This document shows, piece after piece, positions 42,444 to 50,751 of a DNA stretch of 64,000 bases (positions are counted from its first letter, which is position 1; each line of letters begins with the position of its first letter). The notes beneath the pieces were generated by a model, which searched no databases, was not told the origin of the DNA, and saw only the letters and a list, made by a program, of their open reading frames with translations. Source of the stretch: Methylobacterium jeotgali (GTDB lineage: Bacteria; Pseudomonadota; Alphaproteobacteria; Rhizobiales; Beijerinckiaceae); NCBI RefSeq assembly GCF_022179345.1, contig NZ_BPQR01000016.1, positions 1-64,000 of the forward strand, read 5' to 3'. The translations under genes were made by a program, and so were the position numbers.

Positions 42444-42815
42444 TCAGGTGAGGCAGCGGCCGGGGACCATCCGCCTCGCTTCGGGGCCAGCGAGGCCGCT
42501 TACCGGCGTCTCGCAACCTTCCTTGACGAGGCGACGAGGCTTCGGAGCGAGCTGAGCCTTCTCCTCGCCGTCGCGGTTCAGGTGAGGAGTGCGGGCCGGA
42601 CCGTTGCCGAGATCGGCGACATGGGTCGGGCTGATCGCCAGCGAGACGGGGCGCATACCCGGCAGCGGCGCCGGCAGGACGGCGGGCGTCGAGATGGCCA
42701 CCGGCAAGGACGGCCCGGTCAGCGCGTCGGCGGTCTGGCGCGCCAGCGGCAGGATCGCGATCGAGAGAACGGCTGCAAGCCCGCTGACGCCGAGGAAGGA
42801 GCGAGACCGAAGCAT
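42444..42815 (-). CDS. small exported hypothetical protein
   Basis: The protein has 123 residues from ATG 42815, 9 bases after GGAG. The N-terminus MLRSRSFLGVSGLAAVLSIA ILPLARQTADA is a signal peptide. The mature part is Pro-rich (PAVLPAPLPGMRPVSLAIS), with a Lys/Arg-rich end and a single pair of Cys. No family is recognised. The longer open frame above ATG 42815 is not needed. Convergent with the KGG gene. Confidence 0.55.
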   Translation of the reverse strand: MLRSRSFLGVSGLAAVLSIAILPLARQTADALTGPSLPVAISTPAVLPAPLPGMRPVSLAISPTHVADLGNGPARTPHLNRDGEEKAQLAPKPRRLVKEGCETPVSGLAGPEARRMVPGRCLT

Positions 42816-43160
42816 CGACGTGATCTCCAGCGAGAGCTTGACAGGTTGTCTTGAGAACGCCTCCTGCGAAGGTTGGTTCCGAAGACTGTCCCGTTTCGAT
42901 ATCGCCGAGTATTCGCGCTCTCTTCCCGACGCGTCGGTGCGGTTTTGCACGCAGCCGTCCACAGGGCCGGATGTGGCAGAAAAAGCACGAGATGCGAAAT
43001 TCGCTCTCCGGCGGAACCTCCCCTCGCCCGCCCCGTTACCGGATCACCCGGCCAACTGGTCCTCCCCGCATTCCCCTTGTGCATCGGCCGGAACCTTCCC
43101 GACGGGTCGGACGCGAAGTCCGGCCCGTTTTTTCTCGTCTCCCGGTCGTTGCCGCCCACG

Positions 43161-43190
43161 AAAAAGGCCCCGCGTCGCCGCGGGGCCTTT
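43161..43190 (-). terminator. rho-independent terminator of phyR
   Basis: A 12-bp perfect stem, AAAGGCCCCGCG (43163-43174) with CGCGGGGCCTTT (43179-43190), is followed on the minus strand by TTTTT. It starts 26 bases after the phyR stop. Confidence 0.85.
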
Positions 43191-43215
43191 CCGGTCGTCC
43201 GAACGGTGCGGAGGT

Positions 43216-44019
43216 TCAGCTTCGCGCTTCGCGGCGGCGGGCGGTCTGCTGGAAGAACAGCGCCTGGCTGATGACCGCCGACACGTTGGCGGGCTGGAAC
43301 GGCTTCGCGATGAGGAAGGCCGGCTCCGGCCGCTCGCCGGTCAGGAAGCGCTCCGGATAGGCGGTGATGAAGATCACCGGCACCTCGAAGGTCTTCAGGA
43401 GGTCGTTGACGGCGTCGAGGCCCGACGAGCCGTCGGCGAGCTGGATGTCGGCGAGGATCAGGCCCGGCCGGCGGCCGTCGTCGCCCGCGAGCTTGAGCGC
43501 CTCGGTGCGGGTGCGGGCGACGCCGATGACGTTGTGGCCGAGGCCTTCGACCAGGGCCTCGAGGTCCATGGCGATGAGCGGCTCGTCCTCGATGATCAGG
43601 ATCTCGGTAGCCATGTCGGCCGCGAGCTCGCGGCCGGCCTCGTCGACGAGGTCGCGCACCTCGGTGACGTCGACGTCGAGGATGATCGCCGCGTCCTCCT
43701 CGGAGAAGCCCTCCAGACAGGAGAGCAGGAAGGCCTGGCGCGGCAGCGGCGTGATCTGCCCGAGGCGGACCTCCGCGGGCAGGTCGCGCTGAACCTGATC
43801 GCTCTGGCCGTTCACCGAGAGCGAGTTCCAGATGCGGGTAAAGACCCGGAAGAGGTCGGCCTTGACGTTCTGGCTGCGGCCCAGGGTGTCGGGCTCGTTG
43901 ACGAGCGTCTCGAGGGTCGCGGCCACGTAGGCGTCGCCCGCCACTTGGCTGCCCGTGAGCGCGCGTGCGTAGCGGCGCAGGTAGGGCAGGTGCTGAACAA
44001 CGAGCTGTGATGTGGACAT
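43216..44019 (-). CDS. phyR: PhyR, general stress response anti-anti-sigma response regulator
   Basis: This 267-residue protein has an N-terminal sigma-like domain (LPYLRRYARALTGSQVAGDA, LPRQAFLLSCLEGFSEEDAA, residues 1-135). The C-terminal receiver (ILIIEDEPLIAMDLEALVEG, phospho-acceptor Asp in LILADIQLADGSSG, Lys in FLIAKPFQP) completes the layout. This architecture is diagnostic of PhyR, first described in Methylobacterium extorquens. When phosphorylated it captures the anti-sigma NepR and frees sigma EcfG. Start ATG 44019 follows AGAGGA. It is divergent from nepR, with an exact sigma-EcfG promoter upstream. Confidence 0.96.
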   Translation of the reverse strand: MSTSQLVVQHLPYLRRYARALTGSQVAGDAYVAATLETLVNEPDTLGRSQNVKADLFRVFTRIWNSLSVNGQSDQVQRDLPAEVRLGQITPLPRQAFLLSCLEGFSEEDAAIILDVDVTEVRDLVDEAGRELAADMATEILIIEDEPLIAMDLEALVEGLGHNVIGVARTRTEALKLAGDDGRRPGLILADIQLADGSSGLDAVNDLLKTFEVPVIFITAYPERFLTGERPEPAFLIAKPFQPANVSAVISQALFFQQTARRREARS

Positions 44020-44062
44020 ACGATCCTCTGCGGCCCCTTGGACGTTTCCGTCGCTCCCGCCC

Positions 44063-44087
44063 AACGCCGATCAACCGTGTCCGTTCC
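44063..44087 (-). promoter_or_regulatory. sigma-EcfG promoter of phyR
   Basis: On the minus strand GGAAC (44087-44083) and CGTT (44066-44063) are 16 bases apart, an exact match to the remembered alphaproteobacterial sigma-EcfG consensus GGAAC-N16/17-CGTT. It ends about 44 bases before the phyR start. Confidence 0.8.
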
Positions 44088-44096
44088 GGAGGAAGC

Positions 44097-44121
44097 GGAA
44101 CCGATCCCCAGCGGCTGCGTT
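44097..44121 (+). promoter_or_regulatory. sigma-EcfG promoter of nepR
   Basis: GGAAC (44097-44101) and CGTT (44118-44121) are separated by exactly 16 bases, facing nepR, about 83 bases before its start. With the mirror-image site at 44063-44087 it forms a back-to-back pair. Confidence 0.8.
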
Positions 44122-44204
44122 GCCGGGGAGCCATGGACCATGTCGAGCCGCAAAACAATCGTGGCCATGCGCGGCGCCGTACGGCGGCCGAGGGGACCTT
44201 GTGT

Positions 44205-44438
44205 ATGCCATACGAGTACGAAGCCGGAGCCGGCGCGTCGGGCAGACAGAATGCCTCCGCCGTCCCCGAGACCGGCACGGGATCCGACGCCTCGGACGCT
44301 CATGAGATCAGGCTGAGCGATCAGGCGCAGCGCAGGATCGGCGCGCATCTCCGATCGATGTACGAGTCCATGATGAGCCAGCCGGTGCCGGAGAAGTTTC
44401 GCGCGCTCATCGAGCGGCTCGACGAGACGAAAGGCTGA
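44205..44438 (+). CDS. nepR: NepR anti-sigma factor
   Basis: This 77-residue protein starts at ATG 44205 after GAGGGGA. The N-terminus is disordered. The conserved core IRLSDQAQRRIGAHLRSMYE, SMMSQPVPEKFRALIERLDE is the NepR motif that holds sigma EcfG. PhyR titrates it during stress. The sigma gene itself is not next to it in the window. The terminator at 44509-44542 follows. Confidence 0.92.
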   Translation: MPYEYEAGAGASGRQNASAVPETGTGSDASDAHEIRLSDQAQRRIGAHLRSMYESMMSQPVPEKFRALIERLDETKG

Positions 44439-44508
44439 CAGGACCGCGGCACGGGCCCGCTTCTTCTTCGACCCTGGATGCCGCTGCCGCCAAGATCCTG
44501 CTCAGAAC

Positions 44509-44542
44509 AAGAAGGTCCGCGACGGGTGTCGCGGACCTTCTT
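44509..44542. terminator. bidirectional terminator between nepR and the DUF1328 gene
   Basis: A 15-bp perfect stem (44509-44523 with 44528-44542, arms AAGAAGGTCCGCGAC and its complement) around GGGT lies between convergent genes. Confidence 0.85.
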
Positions 44543-44552
44543 CATTTCGGCC

Positions 44553-44726
44553 CTAGAGGGTCGAACGGCCTCGCATCAGGCCCATGACGGCCGAGATGGC
44601 GAAGAGCACGATCGCCACGAAGAAGACCAGCTTCGCGGCCTCCATGGCGGTGCCGGCGATGCCGCCGAAGCCGAGCAGAGCGGCGACCAGGGCGACGACA
44701 AGGAAGGTGACGGCCCAACCGAGCAT
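44553..44726 (-). CDS. DUF1328-like small membrane protein
   Basis: This 57-residue protein starts at ATG 44726 after AAGGA. It has two hydrophobic helices ([20 protein letters not shown] and [18 protein letters not shown]) around [12 protein letters not shown], the typical DUF1328/YtjA sequence. Such proteins are common near stress genes. Its function is unknown. Confidence 0.88.
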   Translation of the reverse strand: MLGWAVTFLVVALVAALLGFGGIAGTAMEAAKLVFFVAIVLFAISAVMGLMRGRSTL

Positions 44727-44983
44727 GTGAGTAGTCCTTCAACGATACGGCTGCGCGGCCTCGGCCGGCGCCTTCTGAGCTGATAACGTCAAGTTTTCGC
44801 CCCGGTTCCTCAGTCCTCGCTGCGCTCGGTCAAGTCTTGCGCGGCATGGTGACTCGGCGTGCGATCGCGCCCTTGCAAGGCGGAGGCGGAACCGGAACGA
44901 TGGGATCGGACCGGGCGTTTGGACATCCGAACCCCGAAACTTCGAAGGCTCGATTCGGGCCGCAACCGGAGACGAGAGCGCCG

Positions 44984-45130
44984 ATGAGCGTGATTTCCCG
45001 AGCGAAGACCTGGGCCGGCGAGGCATCGGCGCGGCTCGCGGAGGCCCTGGCCGCTCTCGCAGACACCGTGGCTCCGGCTCCGCAGCCCAAGCCCGTGCCC
45101 GTGCGGGTGCGCAACGAGCGGCGCCGCTAG
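44984..45130 (+). CDS. possible small helical protein
   Basis: The frame gives 48 residues from ATG 44984, with GGAGA 10 bases upstream: MSVISRAKTWAGEASARLAE, ALAALADTVAPAPQ, then a basic end VRVRNERRR. The amphipathic helix and short charged tail look plausible. No family is recognised. The frame could also start further upstream at 44837. Confidence 0.4.
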   Translation: MSVISRAKTWAGEASARLAEALAALADTVAPAPQPKPVPVRVRNERRR

Positions 45131-45213
45131 GACGTCCACGCGGACGCCCGTTTGTCCGCCGCGCCGGGATGGCGTAGGGCCCGGCATCCTCGGGAGCGGC
45201 ACGGGTTGGCGGA

Positions 45214-46143
45214 ATGAGCGGCGAGCGTCACGGCGAGGCCCCCCCGGCCTTCGAACCCCCGTCCGCCGCAACCGGGTCGAGCGAGACGGTGCATCCGCTG
45301 ATCCGCCGGAGGGTCGCGAACAACCCGAGCGCCTTCACCGCCACCGGCACCTGCACCTATGTGATCGGCCGCGGCTCCGTCGCGGTCATCGACCCGGGCC
45401 CAGAGGATGCGGCCCACATCGAGGCGCTCCTCGGCGATCTCGCCGGCGAGACCATCGCCGCCATCCTCGTCACGCATACCCACAAGGACCACTCCCCGGG
45501 CGCCCGGCTTCTGAAGGCGCGGACCGGGGCGCCGATCCTCGGCTGCGGTCCGCACCGGGCCGCCCGCCACCGGCTGCCGGGGGAACTGCCCCTGCTCGAT
45601 GCCAGCGCCGACCGCGCGCACCGGCCCGACCGGGAGATGTCCGAGGGCGACGAGGTCTCCGGTCCCGGCTGGACGCTGCGGGCCGTCGAGACGCCGGGCC
45701 ACACCATGAACCATCTCGCCTTCAGCCTCCCCGAGGCGGGCACGCTGTTCTCCGGCGATCACGTCATGGCCTGGGCGACGAGCGTGGTGGCGCCGCCGGA
45801 CGGCTCGATGCGGGCCTATCTCGCCTCCCTCGACCGTCTGCGCGAGCGGGACGAGACGATCTACTGGCCGGGCCATGGCGGGCCCGTGCGCGATCCGGGC
45901 CGCTTCGTGCGGGCGCTCGCGGCGCATCGCCGCCAGCGGGAATCGGCGATCCGGGCGCGGCTGTCGGCCGGCGACCGCGACATCGGCACGATCGTCGCGT
46001 CCATCTACCAGGGGCTCGATCCGCGCCTGCGCGGGGCGGCGGCGCTCTCGGTCTTCGCCCATCTCGAGGATCTCGTGGAGCGGGGCCTCGCGGCGGCGGA
46101 GGGGCCGGTGCTGATCGACGGGCGCTACCGGCCGGCCGGCTGA
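45214..46143 (+). CDS. MBL-fold metallohydrolase (LACTB2-like)
   Basis: This 309-residue protein has VTHTHKDHSPGARLLKARTG (HxHxDH zinc motif), VETPGHTMNHLAFSLPEAGT, LFSGDHVMAWATSVVAPPDG and IYWPGHGGPVRDP. A C-terminal winged helix-like region follows (TIVASIYQGLDPRLRGAAAL). The family is close to LACTB2/glyoxalase-II-like hydrolases, sometimes with endoribonuclease activity. The true substrate cannot be told. Confidence 0.88.
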   Translation: MSGERHGEAPPAFEPPSAATGSSETVHPLIRRRVANNPSAFTATGTCTYVIGRGSVAVIDPGPEDAAHIEALLGDLAGETIAAILVTHTHKDHSPGARLLKARTGAPILGCGPHRAARHRLPGELPLLDASADRAHRPDREMSEGDEVSGPGWTLRAVETPGHTMNHLAFSLPEAGTLFSGDHVMAWATSVVAPPDGSMRAYLASLDRLRERDETIYWPGHGGPVRDPGRFVRALAAHRRQRESAIRARLSAGDRDIGTIVASIYQGLDPRLRGAAALSVFAHLEDLVERGLAAAEGPVLIDGRYRPAG

Positions 46144-46147
46144 CCGC

Positions 46148-46927
46148 TCACTTCACCGCCAGCGCCAGGTTGGCGACCTCGTCGAGATAGGCCCGCACCC
46201 GGTCGGCGTTGGCGCCGAGGTCGCGGGCGCCGATCCGCGAGGCGGAGCGCACGTCGATGCGGGTGCCGTCGGCGCGGGGGCGGACCCGCACGGTCACGTC
46301 GTCGGGACGGTTCAGGATGAGGCCGCGCGCCACCGCCTCGATGCGGCCGTTGCCGACCCGGCCGCCGGGGCGGATCGCCTCCACGATCTGCCAGCGCCGG
46401 TTGACGGCGGCCTTGCGGGCCAGCTCGAACGCCATGTCCGCGTCGATGTCGAGGCTGAGGGAGGCGACCTGCGGGTAGGCCTTGCGCTGCGCCTCGCGGG
46501 CCGCCGGGCCGGGGTCAGGCGGGTAGCGCCCGTCGCGGGCGGCGAAGGCGGCGCGGGAGCGCGAGAAGGCCGGCGGGTTCTCGGTGTCGGTGCTGACGTC
46601 GGCGATGGCCGGCAGGCGAAGGCCCCGGAGCGAGGCGTAGGCCGGATAGGCGAGGACGAGGCCGGCCACGAACAGGCCTGCGAGCGCCCCGCCGAGGCCG
46701 CGCGCGCCCTCCCGCCAGATCCGGACGAAGGCGAACAGCGCGAGCAGGGCGGCGAGCAGCGCTGCGGCGAGCCCCGCCCCGAGGGCGGCGAGCGCGGCCG
46801 GGCCGTCGGCCCGCTGGTCGCGCACCAGCAGCAGCGCGATCAGCGTGGCCGCCAGGGCGAACAGCGCGACCCGTCGCGAGAGCGGGCCGGCGCGGGTGAC
46901 GGGCTCCTCGGCGAGCAGGCGGCGCAT
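46148..46927 (-). CDS. DUF1499 membrane protein
   Basis: This 259-residue protein has three hydrophobic segments (ALFALAATLIALLLV, LGAGLAAALLAALLALFAFV, LAGLFVAGLVLAYPAYASL). A periplasmic-type DUF1499 domain follows (TDTENPPAFSRSRAAF, RRWQIVEAIRPGGRVGNGRI, EAVARGLILNRPDDVTVRVR, RIDVRSASRIGARDLGANAD). The function is unknown. It converges with the MBL gene, only a few bases apart. Confidence 0.88.
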   Translation of the reverse strand: MRRLLAEEPVTRAGPLSRRVALFALAATLIALLLVRDQRADGPAALAALGAGLAAALLAALLALFAFVRIWREGARGLGGALAGLFVAGLVLAYPAYASLRGLRLPAIADVSTDTENPPAFSRSRAAFAARDGRYPPDPGPAAREAQRKAYPQVASLSLDIDADMAFELARKAAVNRRWQIVEAIRPGGRVGNGRIEAVARGLILNRPDDVTVRVRPRADGTRIDVRSASRIGARDLGANADRVRAYLDEVANLALAVK

Positions 46928-47107
46928 GGGGTCGGGCTGATCTCGGAAGGCCGCCGGCGAGGGCGGCGGGACGGCCCCGGTTTACCGGCCCCTGGCCGGT
47001 CGCGCCAGCCGCAAGCCCCGCATCCCCGGCCGGATCGGCGGGCCCGGTCCTTCCCTGTGGACGCGCCCTGCCGCCGGGCGCCCGACCCTGCTATACCGTC
47101 GGCAACG

Positions 47108-47584
47108 ATGAAGTCCCCCTCCCCGTCCGACGCCGAGACTGCCGCGGCCATCGATCCCTTGCGGGTCTGGTTCCGCTTCGTTCGCCTGCACCGGCGCGTC
47201 TCTGCGGCGGTCGGGGCCGAGCTGCGACGGCTCGGCCTCTCGATCCCGCAGTTCGACGTGCTCTCGACCCTGACCGAGCGGGAGGGGCTGACGCAGCAAG
47301 AATTGGCCGCGCGGCTCTACGTGACCAAGGGCAACGTCTCCGGCCTCATCGACCGGCTCGTGGAGGCCGGGCTCGTCGAGCGGCATCCCATCCCCGGCGA
47401 CCGGCGCTCGCACGCGCTTCACCTGACGTCCGAGGGCACGCGCCTCGCCCGCGCCGGCATCGCTGCGCAGACCGCCTATGTCGGCCGCACTCTCGGCAGC
47501 CTGCCTCCTGCCGACCTCGCCGAGTTCGAGCGGCTGGTGCTGATCTGGCGCGACGCCGCCCGCGAGCAAGCGACCGAAGGCTGA
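47108..47584 (+). CDS. MarR-family transcriptional regulator
   Basis: The protein has 158 residues from ATG 47108 (an ATG at 47057 would add 17). The winged-helix core is LSIPQFDVLSTLTEREGLTQ, QELAARLYVTKGNVSGLIDR, LVEAGLVERHPIPGDRRSHA. MarR proteins are dimeric repressors, often ligand-released. It lies 111 bases upstream of mgsA on the same strand. It is a candidate regulator of methylamine genes. Confidence 0.9.
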   Translation: MKSPSPSDAETAAAIDPLRVWFRFVRLHRRVSAAVGAELRRLGLSIPQFDVLSTLTEREGLTQQELAARLYVTKGNVSGLIDRLVEAGLVERHPIPGDRRSHALHLTSEGTRLARAGIAAQTAYVGRTLGSLPPADLAEFERLVLIWRDAAREQATEG

Positions 47585-47602
47585 GCCGGCTTCACCCTCG
47601 CT

Positions 47603-47619
47603 ATTTCCTATGAAGAAAT
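47603..47619. promoter_or_regulatory. possible MarR operator upstream of mgsA
   Basis: ATTTC-N7-GAAAT (47603-47619) sits in the only AT-rich stretch between the MarR gene and mgsA. Short AT-rich inverted repeats like this suit MarR dimers. The match is short. Confidence 0.3.
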
Positions 47620-47695
47620 TTTAGTGCCCATCGGTTGACGAACCCGGGACGCCGTGCGAGCAGTATCGCGAGGCCGCCAGGGAGGAGCGATCGCG

Positions 47696-48628
47696 ATGTG
47701 CGGGATTGTCGGGCTGTTCTTGAAGAATCCGGCGCTGGAGCCGCAACTCGGCACGCTGCTGTCGGGCATGCTGGAGACCATGACCGGGCGCGGGCCCGAC
47801 AGCGCGGGCTTCGCGATCTACGGTGCCGGCGACGCCGAGGACGGGAGCGTCAAGCTCACCTTGCGCGGCCCCGACGCCGGGACCCTCTCGAAGGCCGTCT
47901 CGGGCCTCGAGAGCGATCTCGGCCTGTCGCTCTCGGCGCTCGCCCGCGACACGCACAGCGTCGTCGCGGTGCCGGCCAAGGACGAGCAGCGGGTGCGCGC
48001 CTGGCTCACCGCCAACGCGCCGCGGGTCGACGTGGTCAGCGCCGGCCGCCGTATGGAGATCTACAAGGAGGTCGGCCTGCCCGCCTCCGTCGCCGAGCGC
48101 TTCGACCTCGCCGGCATGACCGGCAGCCACGGCATCGGCCACACCCGCATGGCCACCGAGAGCGCCGTGACCACGAACGGCGCCCACCCCTTCTCCACGG
48201 GCGCCGACGAGTGCCTCGTCCATAACGGCTCGCTGTCGAACCACAACGACATGCGCCGCCGCCTGGAGCGCGAGGGCCTGAGCTTCGCCACCAAGAACGA
48301 TACCGAGGTCGCCGCCGGCTACCTGAGCTGGCGGATGCGCGAGGGCGCGTCGCTCAAGGAGGCGCTGGAATCGAGCCTCACCGACCTCGACGGCTTCTTC
48401 ACCTTCGTCGTCGGCACCGAGTCGGGCTTCGCCGTGGTGCGCGACCCGATCGCCTGCAAGCCGGCGGTGATGGCCGAGACCGACGACTACGTCGCCTTCG
48501 GCTCCGAGTACCGCGCCCTCGTCGGGCTTCCGGGGATCGACAAGGCGCGGGTGTTCGAGCCCGAGCCCGCCCGCGTCTACGCCTGGGAGCGTAACGCCGG
48601 GACCAGCCAGACTGCGGAGCGCCCGTGA
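47696..48628 (+). CDS. mgsA: N-methylglutamate synthase subunit A (class II glutamine amidotransferase)
   Basis: The protein has 310 residues from ATG 47696, with AGGAG upstream. MCGIVGLF puts the nucleophile Cys directly after the initiator Met. HGIGHTRMATESAVTTNGAH and DECLVHNGSLSNHNDMRR are typical Ntn-glutaminase motifs. In the NMG pathway it likely handles the amide or methylamide group of gamma-glutamylmethylamide for transfer by MgsB/MgsC. It is the first gene of mgsABC-gmaS, and its stop overlaps mgsB (TGATG). Confidence 0.93.
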   Translation: MCGIVGLFLKNPALEPQLGTLLSGMLETMTGRGPDSAGFAIYGAGDAEDGSVKLTLRGPDAGTLSKAVSGLESDLGLSLSALARDTHSVVAVPAKDEQRVRAWLTANAPRVDVVSAGRRMEIYKEVGLPASVAERFDLAGMTGSHGIGHTRMATESAVTTNGAHPFSTGADECLVHNGSLSNHNDMRRRLEREGLSFATKNDTEVAAGYLSWRMREGASLKEALESSLTDLDGFFTFVVGTESGFAVVRDPIACKPAVMAETDDYVAFGSEYRALVGLPGIDKARVFEPEPARVYAWERNAGTSQTAERP

Positions 48629-49317
48629 TGCCGAGCTTCGATCTCAGCCGCTCGCCCCGCCGCGAGCTCAACCGGGCGCTCCACGCCCTTCGCCAGGACA
48701 CCAACGAGACCCAGTGGACGGTCTCGAACCCGGAGGGGCAGCACGCCATCGCCGCCGGGCTCGACGCACCGGTCACCGTCGAGATCGAGGGCAACGTCGG
48801 CTACTACTGCGCCGGCATGAACAAGCAGGCGAGCGTGCTCATCAACGGCAATGCCGGGGTGGGCGTCGCCGAGAACATGATCTCGGGCTTCGTGCACGTC
48901 CGGGGCGACGCCAGCCAGTCGGCCGGCGCCACCGCCCATGGCGGCCTCCTCGTCGTCGACGGCAACGCGGGCGCCCGCTGCGGCATCTCGATGAAGGGCG
49001 TCGACATCGTCGTGAAGGGCTCGATCGGCCACATGTCGGCCTTCATGGCCCAGGCCGGCACCCTCACCGTGCTCGGCGATGCCGGCGAGGCGCTGGGCGA
49101 CTCCCTCTACGAAGCCCGCCTCTTCATCCGCGGCTCGGTCAAGAGCCTCGGGGCCGACTGCATCGAGAAGGAGATGCGCGACGAGCACCGGGAGCTGCTC
49201 TACGCGAAGCTCAAGGCCGCCGGCCTCGCGGGCGAGGTCGATCCCGCCGAGTTCAAGCGCTACGGGTCGGCCCGCCGGCTCTACCACTTCCACGTCGACA
49301 ACGCTGGAGCCTACTGA
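48628..49317 (+). CDS. mgsB: N-methylglutamate synthase subunit B (GXGXG domain)
   Basis: This 229-residue protein consists almost entirely of the right-handed beta-helix found at the C-terminus of glutamate synthase: VTVEIEGNVGYYCAGMNKQA, SVLINGNAGVGVAENMISGF, VHVRGDASQSAGATAHGGLL and LTVLGDAGEALGDSLYEARL. In glutamate synthase this helix is structural. Start ATG 48628 overlaps the mgsA stop, and the stop overlaps mgsC (TGATG), so all three subunits are coupled. Confidence 0.93.
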   Translation: MPSFDLSRSPRRELNRALHALRQDTNETQWTVSNPEGQHAIAAGLDAPVTVEIEGNVGYYCAGMNKQASVLINGNAGVGVAENMISGFVHVRGDASQSAGATAHGGLLVVDGNAGARCGISMKGVDIVVKGSIGHMSAFMAQAGTLTVLGDAGEALGDSLYEARLFIRGSVKSLGADCIEKEMRDEHRELLYAKLKAAGLAGEVDPAEFKRYGSARRLYHFHVDNAGAY

Positions 49318-50663
49318 TGGCCGATCAGAACGGAAAGCCGCAGGCGCCGCGCACCAAGCCCCGCTTCTCGGCGACCTTCACCCCCGACGTGATGAGCGAG
49401 ATCCGCCGTGCGGCGGCGACCGGCATCTACGACATCCGCGGCGCCGGCGCGAAGCGGGCCCTGCCCCACTTCGACGACCTGCTCTTCCTCGGTGCCTCGA
49501 TCAGCCGCTACCCGCTCGAGGGCTACCGCGAGCGCTGCGGCACCGAGGTGGTGCTCGGCTCCCGCTTCGCCTCGAAGCCGATCCACCTCAAGACCCCGGT
49601 GACCATCGCCGGCATGAGCTTCGGCTCGCTCTCGGCCAACGCCAAGGAGGCGCTCGGCCGCGGCGCCAGCATGGCGGGCACCTCCACCACCACCGGCGAC
49701 GGCGGCATGACGCAGGAGGAGCGCGGGCACTCGAAGACCCTCGTCTACCAGTACCTGCCCTCCCGCTACGGCATGAACCCCGACGACCTGCGCAAGGCCG
49801 ACGCCATCGAGATCGTCATCGGCCAGGGCGCCAAGCCCGGCGGCGGCGGCATGCTGCTCGGCCAGAAGATCACCGAGCGGGTCGCCGGCATGCGCTGCCT
49901 GCCGCCCGGCGTCGACCAGCGCTCCGCCTGCCGCCATCCGGACTGGACCGGCCCGGACGACCTCGAGATCAAGATCGAGGAGCTGCGCGAGATCACCGAC
50001 GGCGAGAAGCCGATCTACGTGAAGGTCGGCGCCTCGCGGCCCTACTACGACACCGCGCTGGCGGTGAAGTCGGGCGCCGACGTGGTGGTGCTCGACGGCA
50101 TGCAGGGCGGCACCGCGGCGACGCAGGACGTGTTCATCGAGCATGTCGGCATCCCGACGCTCGCCGCGATCCGTCCCGCCGTGCAGGCGCTCCAGGATCT
50201 CGGCATGCACCGCAAGGTGCAGCTCATCGTCTCCGGCGGCATCCGCTCCGGCGCCGACATGGCCAAGGCGCTCGCGCTCGGCGCCGACGCGGTGGCGATC
50301 GGCACCGCCGCGCTGATCGCGCTCGGCGACAACGATCCCCGCTGGGAGGCCGAGTACGAGAAGCTCGGCACCGTGGCCGGCGCCTACGACGACTGGCACG
50401 AGGGCAAGGATCCGGCCGGCATCACCACGCAGGACCCGGAGCTCGCCAAGCGTCTCGACCCCGAGCTCGCGGGACGGCGGCTGGCCAACTACCTCGCCGT
50501 GATGACGCTGGAGGCTCAGACCATCGCCCGCGCCTGCGGCAAGAGCCACCTGCACAACCTCGAGCCCGAGGACCTCGTGGCGCTGACCATCGAGGCCGCG
50601 GCCATGGCGCAGGTGCCGCTGGCCGGCACCGGCTGGATCCCCGGCCAGGGGGCCAAGTTCTGA
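49317..50663 (+). CDS. mgsC: N-methylglutamate synthase subunit C (FMN-binding glutamate synthase domain)
   Basis: This 448-residue protein matches the FMN/synthase domain of glutamate synthase: KTPVTIAGMSFGSLSANAKE, GDGGMTQEERGHSKTLVYQY, EIVIGQGAKPGGGGMLLGQK, YVKVGASRPYYDTALAVKSG, DVVVLDGMQGGTAATQD and LIVSGGIRSGADMAKALALG. The Cys cluster (CLPPGVDQRSACRHPDW) fits an iron-sulfur site. It would make N-methylglutamate from the methylamine carried by gamma-glutamylmethylamide and 2-oxoglutarate. A strong hairpin follows before gmaS. Confidence 0.94.
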   Translation: MADQNGKPQAPRTKPRFSATFTPDVMSEIRRAAATGIYDIRGAGAKRALPHFDDLLFLGASISRYPLEGYRERCGTEVVLGSRFASKPIHLKTPVTIAGMSFGSLSANAKEALGRGASMAGTSTTTGDGGMTQEERGHSKTLVYQYLPSRYGMNPDDLRKADAIEIVIGQGAKPGGGGMLLGQKITERVAGMRCLPPGVDQRSACRHPDWTGPDDLEIKIEELREITDGEKPIYVKVGASRPYYDTALAVKSGADVVVLDGMQGGTAATQDVFIEHVGIPTLAAIRPAVQALQDLGMHRKVQLIVSGGIRSGADMAKALALGADAVAIGTAALIALGDNDPRWEAEYEKLGTVAGAYDDWHEGKDPAGITTQDPELAKRLDPELAGRRLANYLAVMTLEAQTIARACGKSHLHNLEPEDLVALTIEAAAMAQVPLAGTGWIPGQGAKF

Positions 50664-50674
50664 GGCAGCTTCCA

Positions 50675-50709
50675 GGGCCGTCTCGCCGACGGGGCGAGGC
50701 GGCCCTTTT
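50675..50709 (+). terminator. intra-operon terminator between mgsC and gmaS
   Basis: A 13-bp stem (50675-50687 with 50693-50705, one G-T pair, arms GGGCCGTCTCGCC and its partner) is followed by TTTTC. It starts 12 bases after the mgsC stop and ends about 42 bases before gmaS, with no room for a clear separate promoter. Confidence 0.75.
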
Positions 50710-50751
50710 CTTGAATGAGCAGGCCGAACCGGCCCCACGGGAGGTTTTGTG

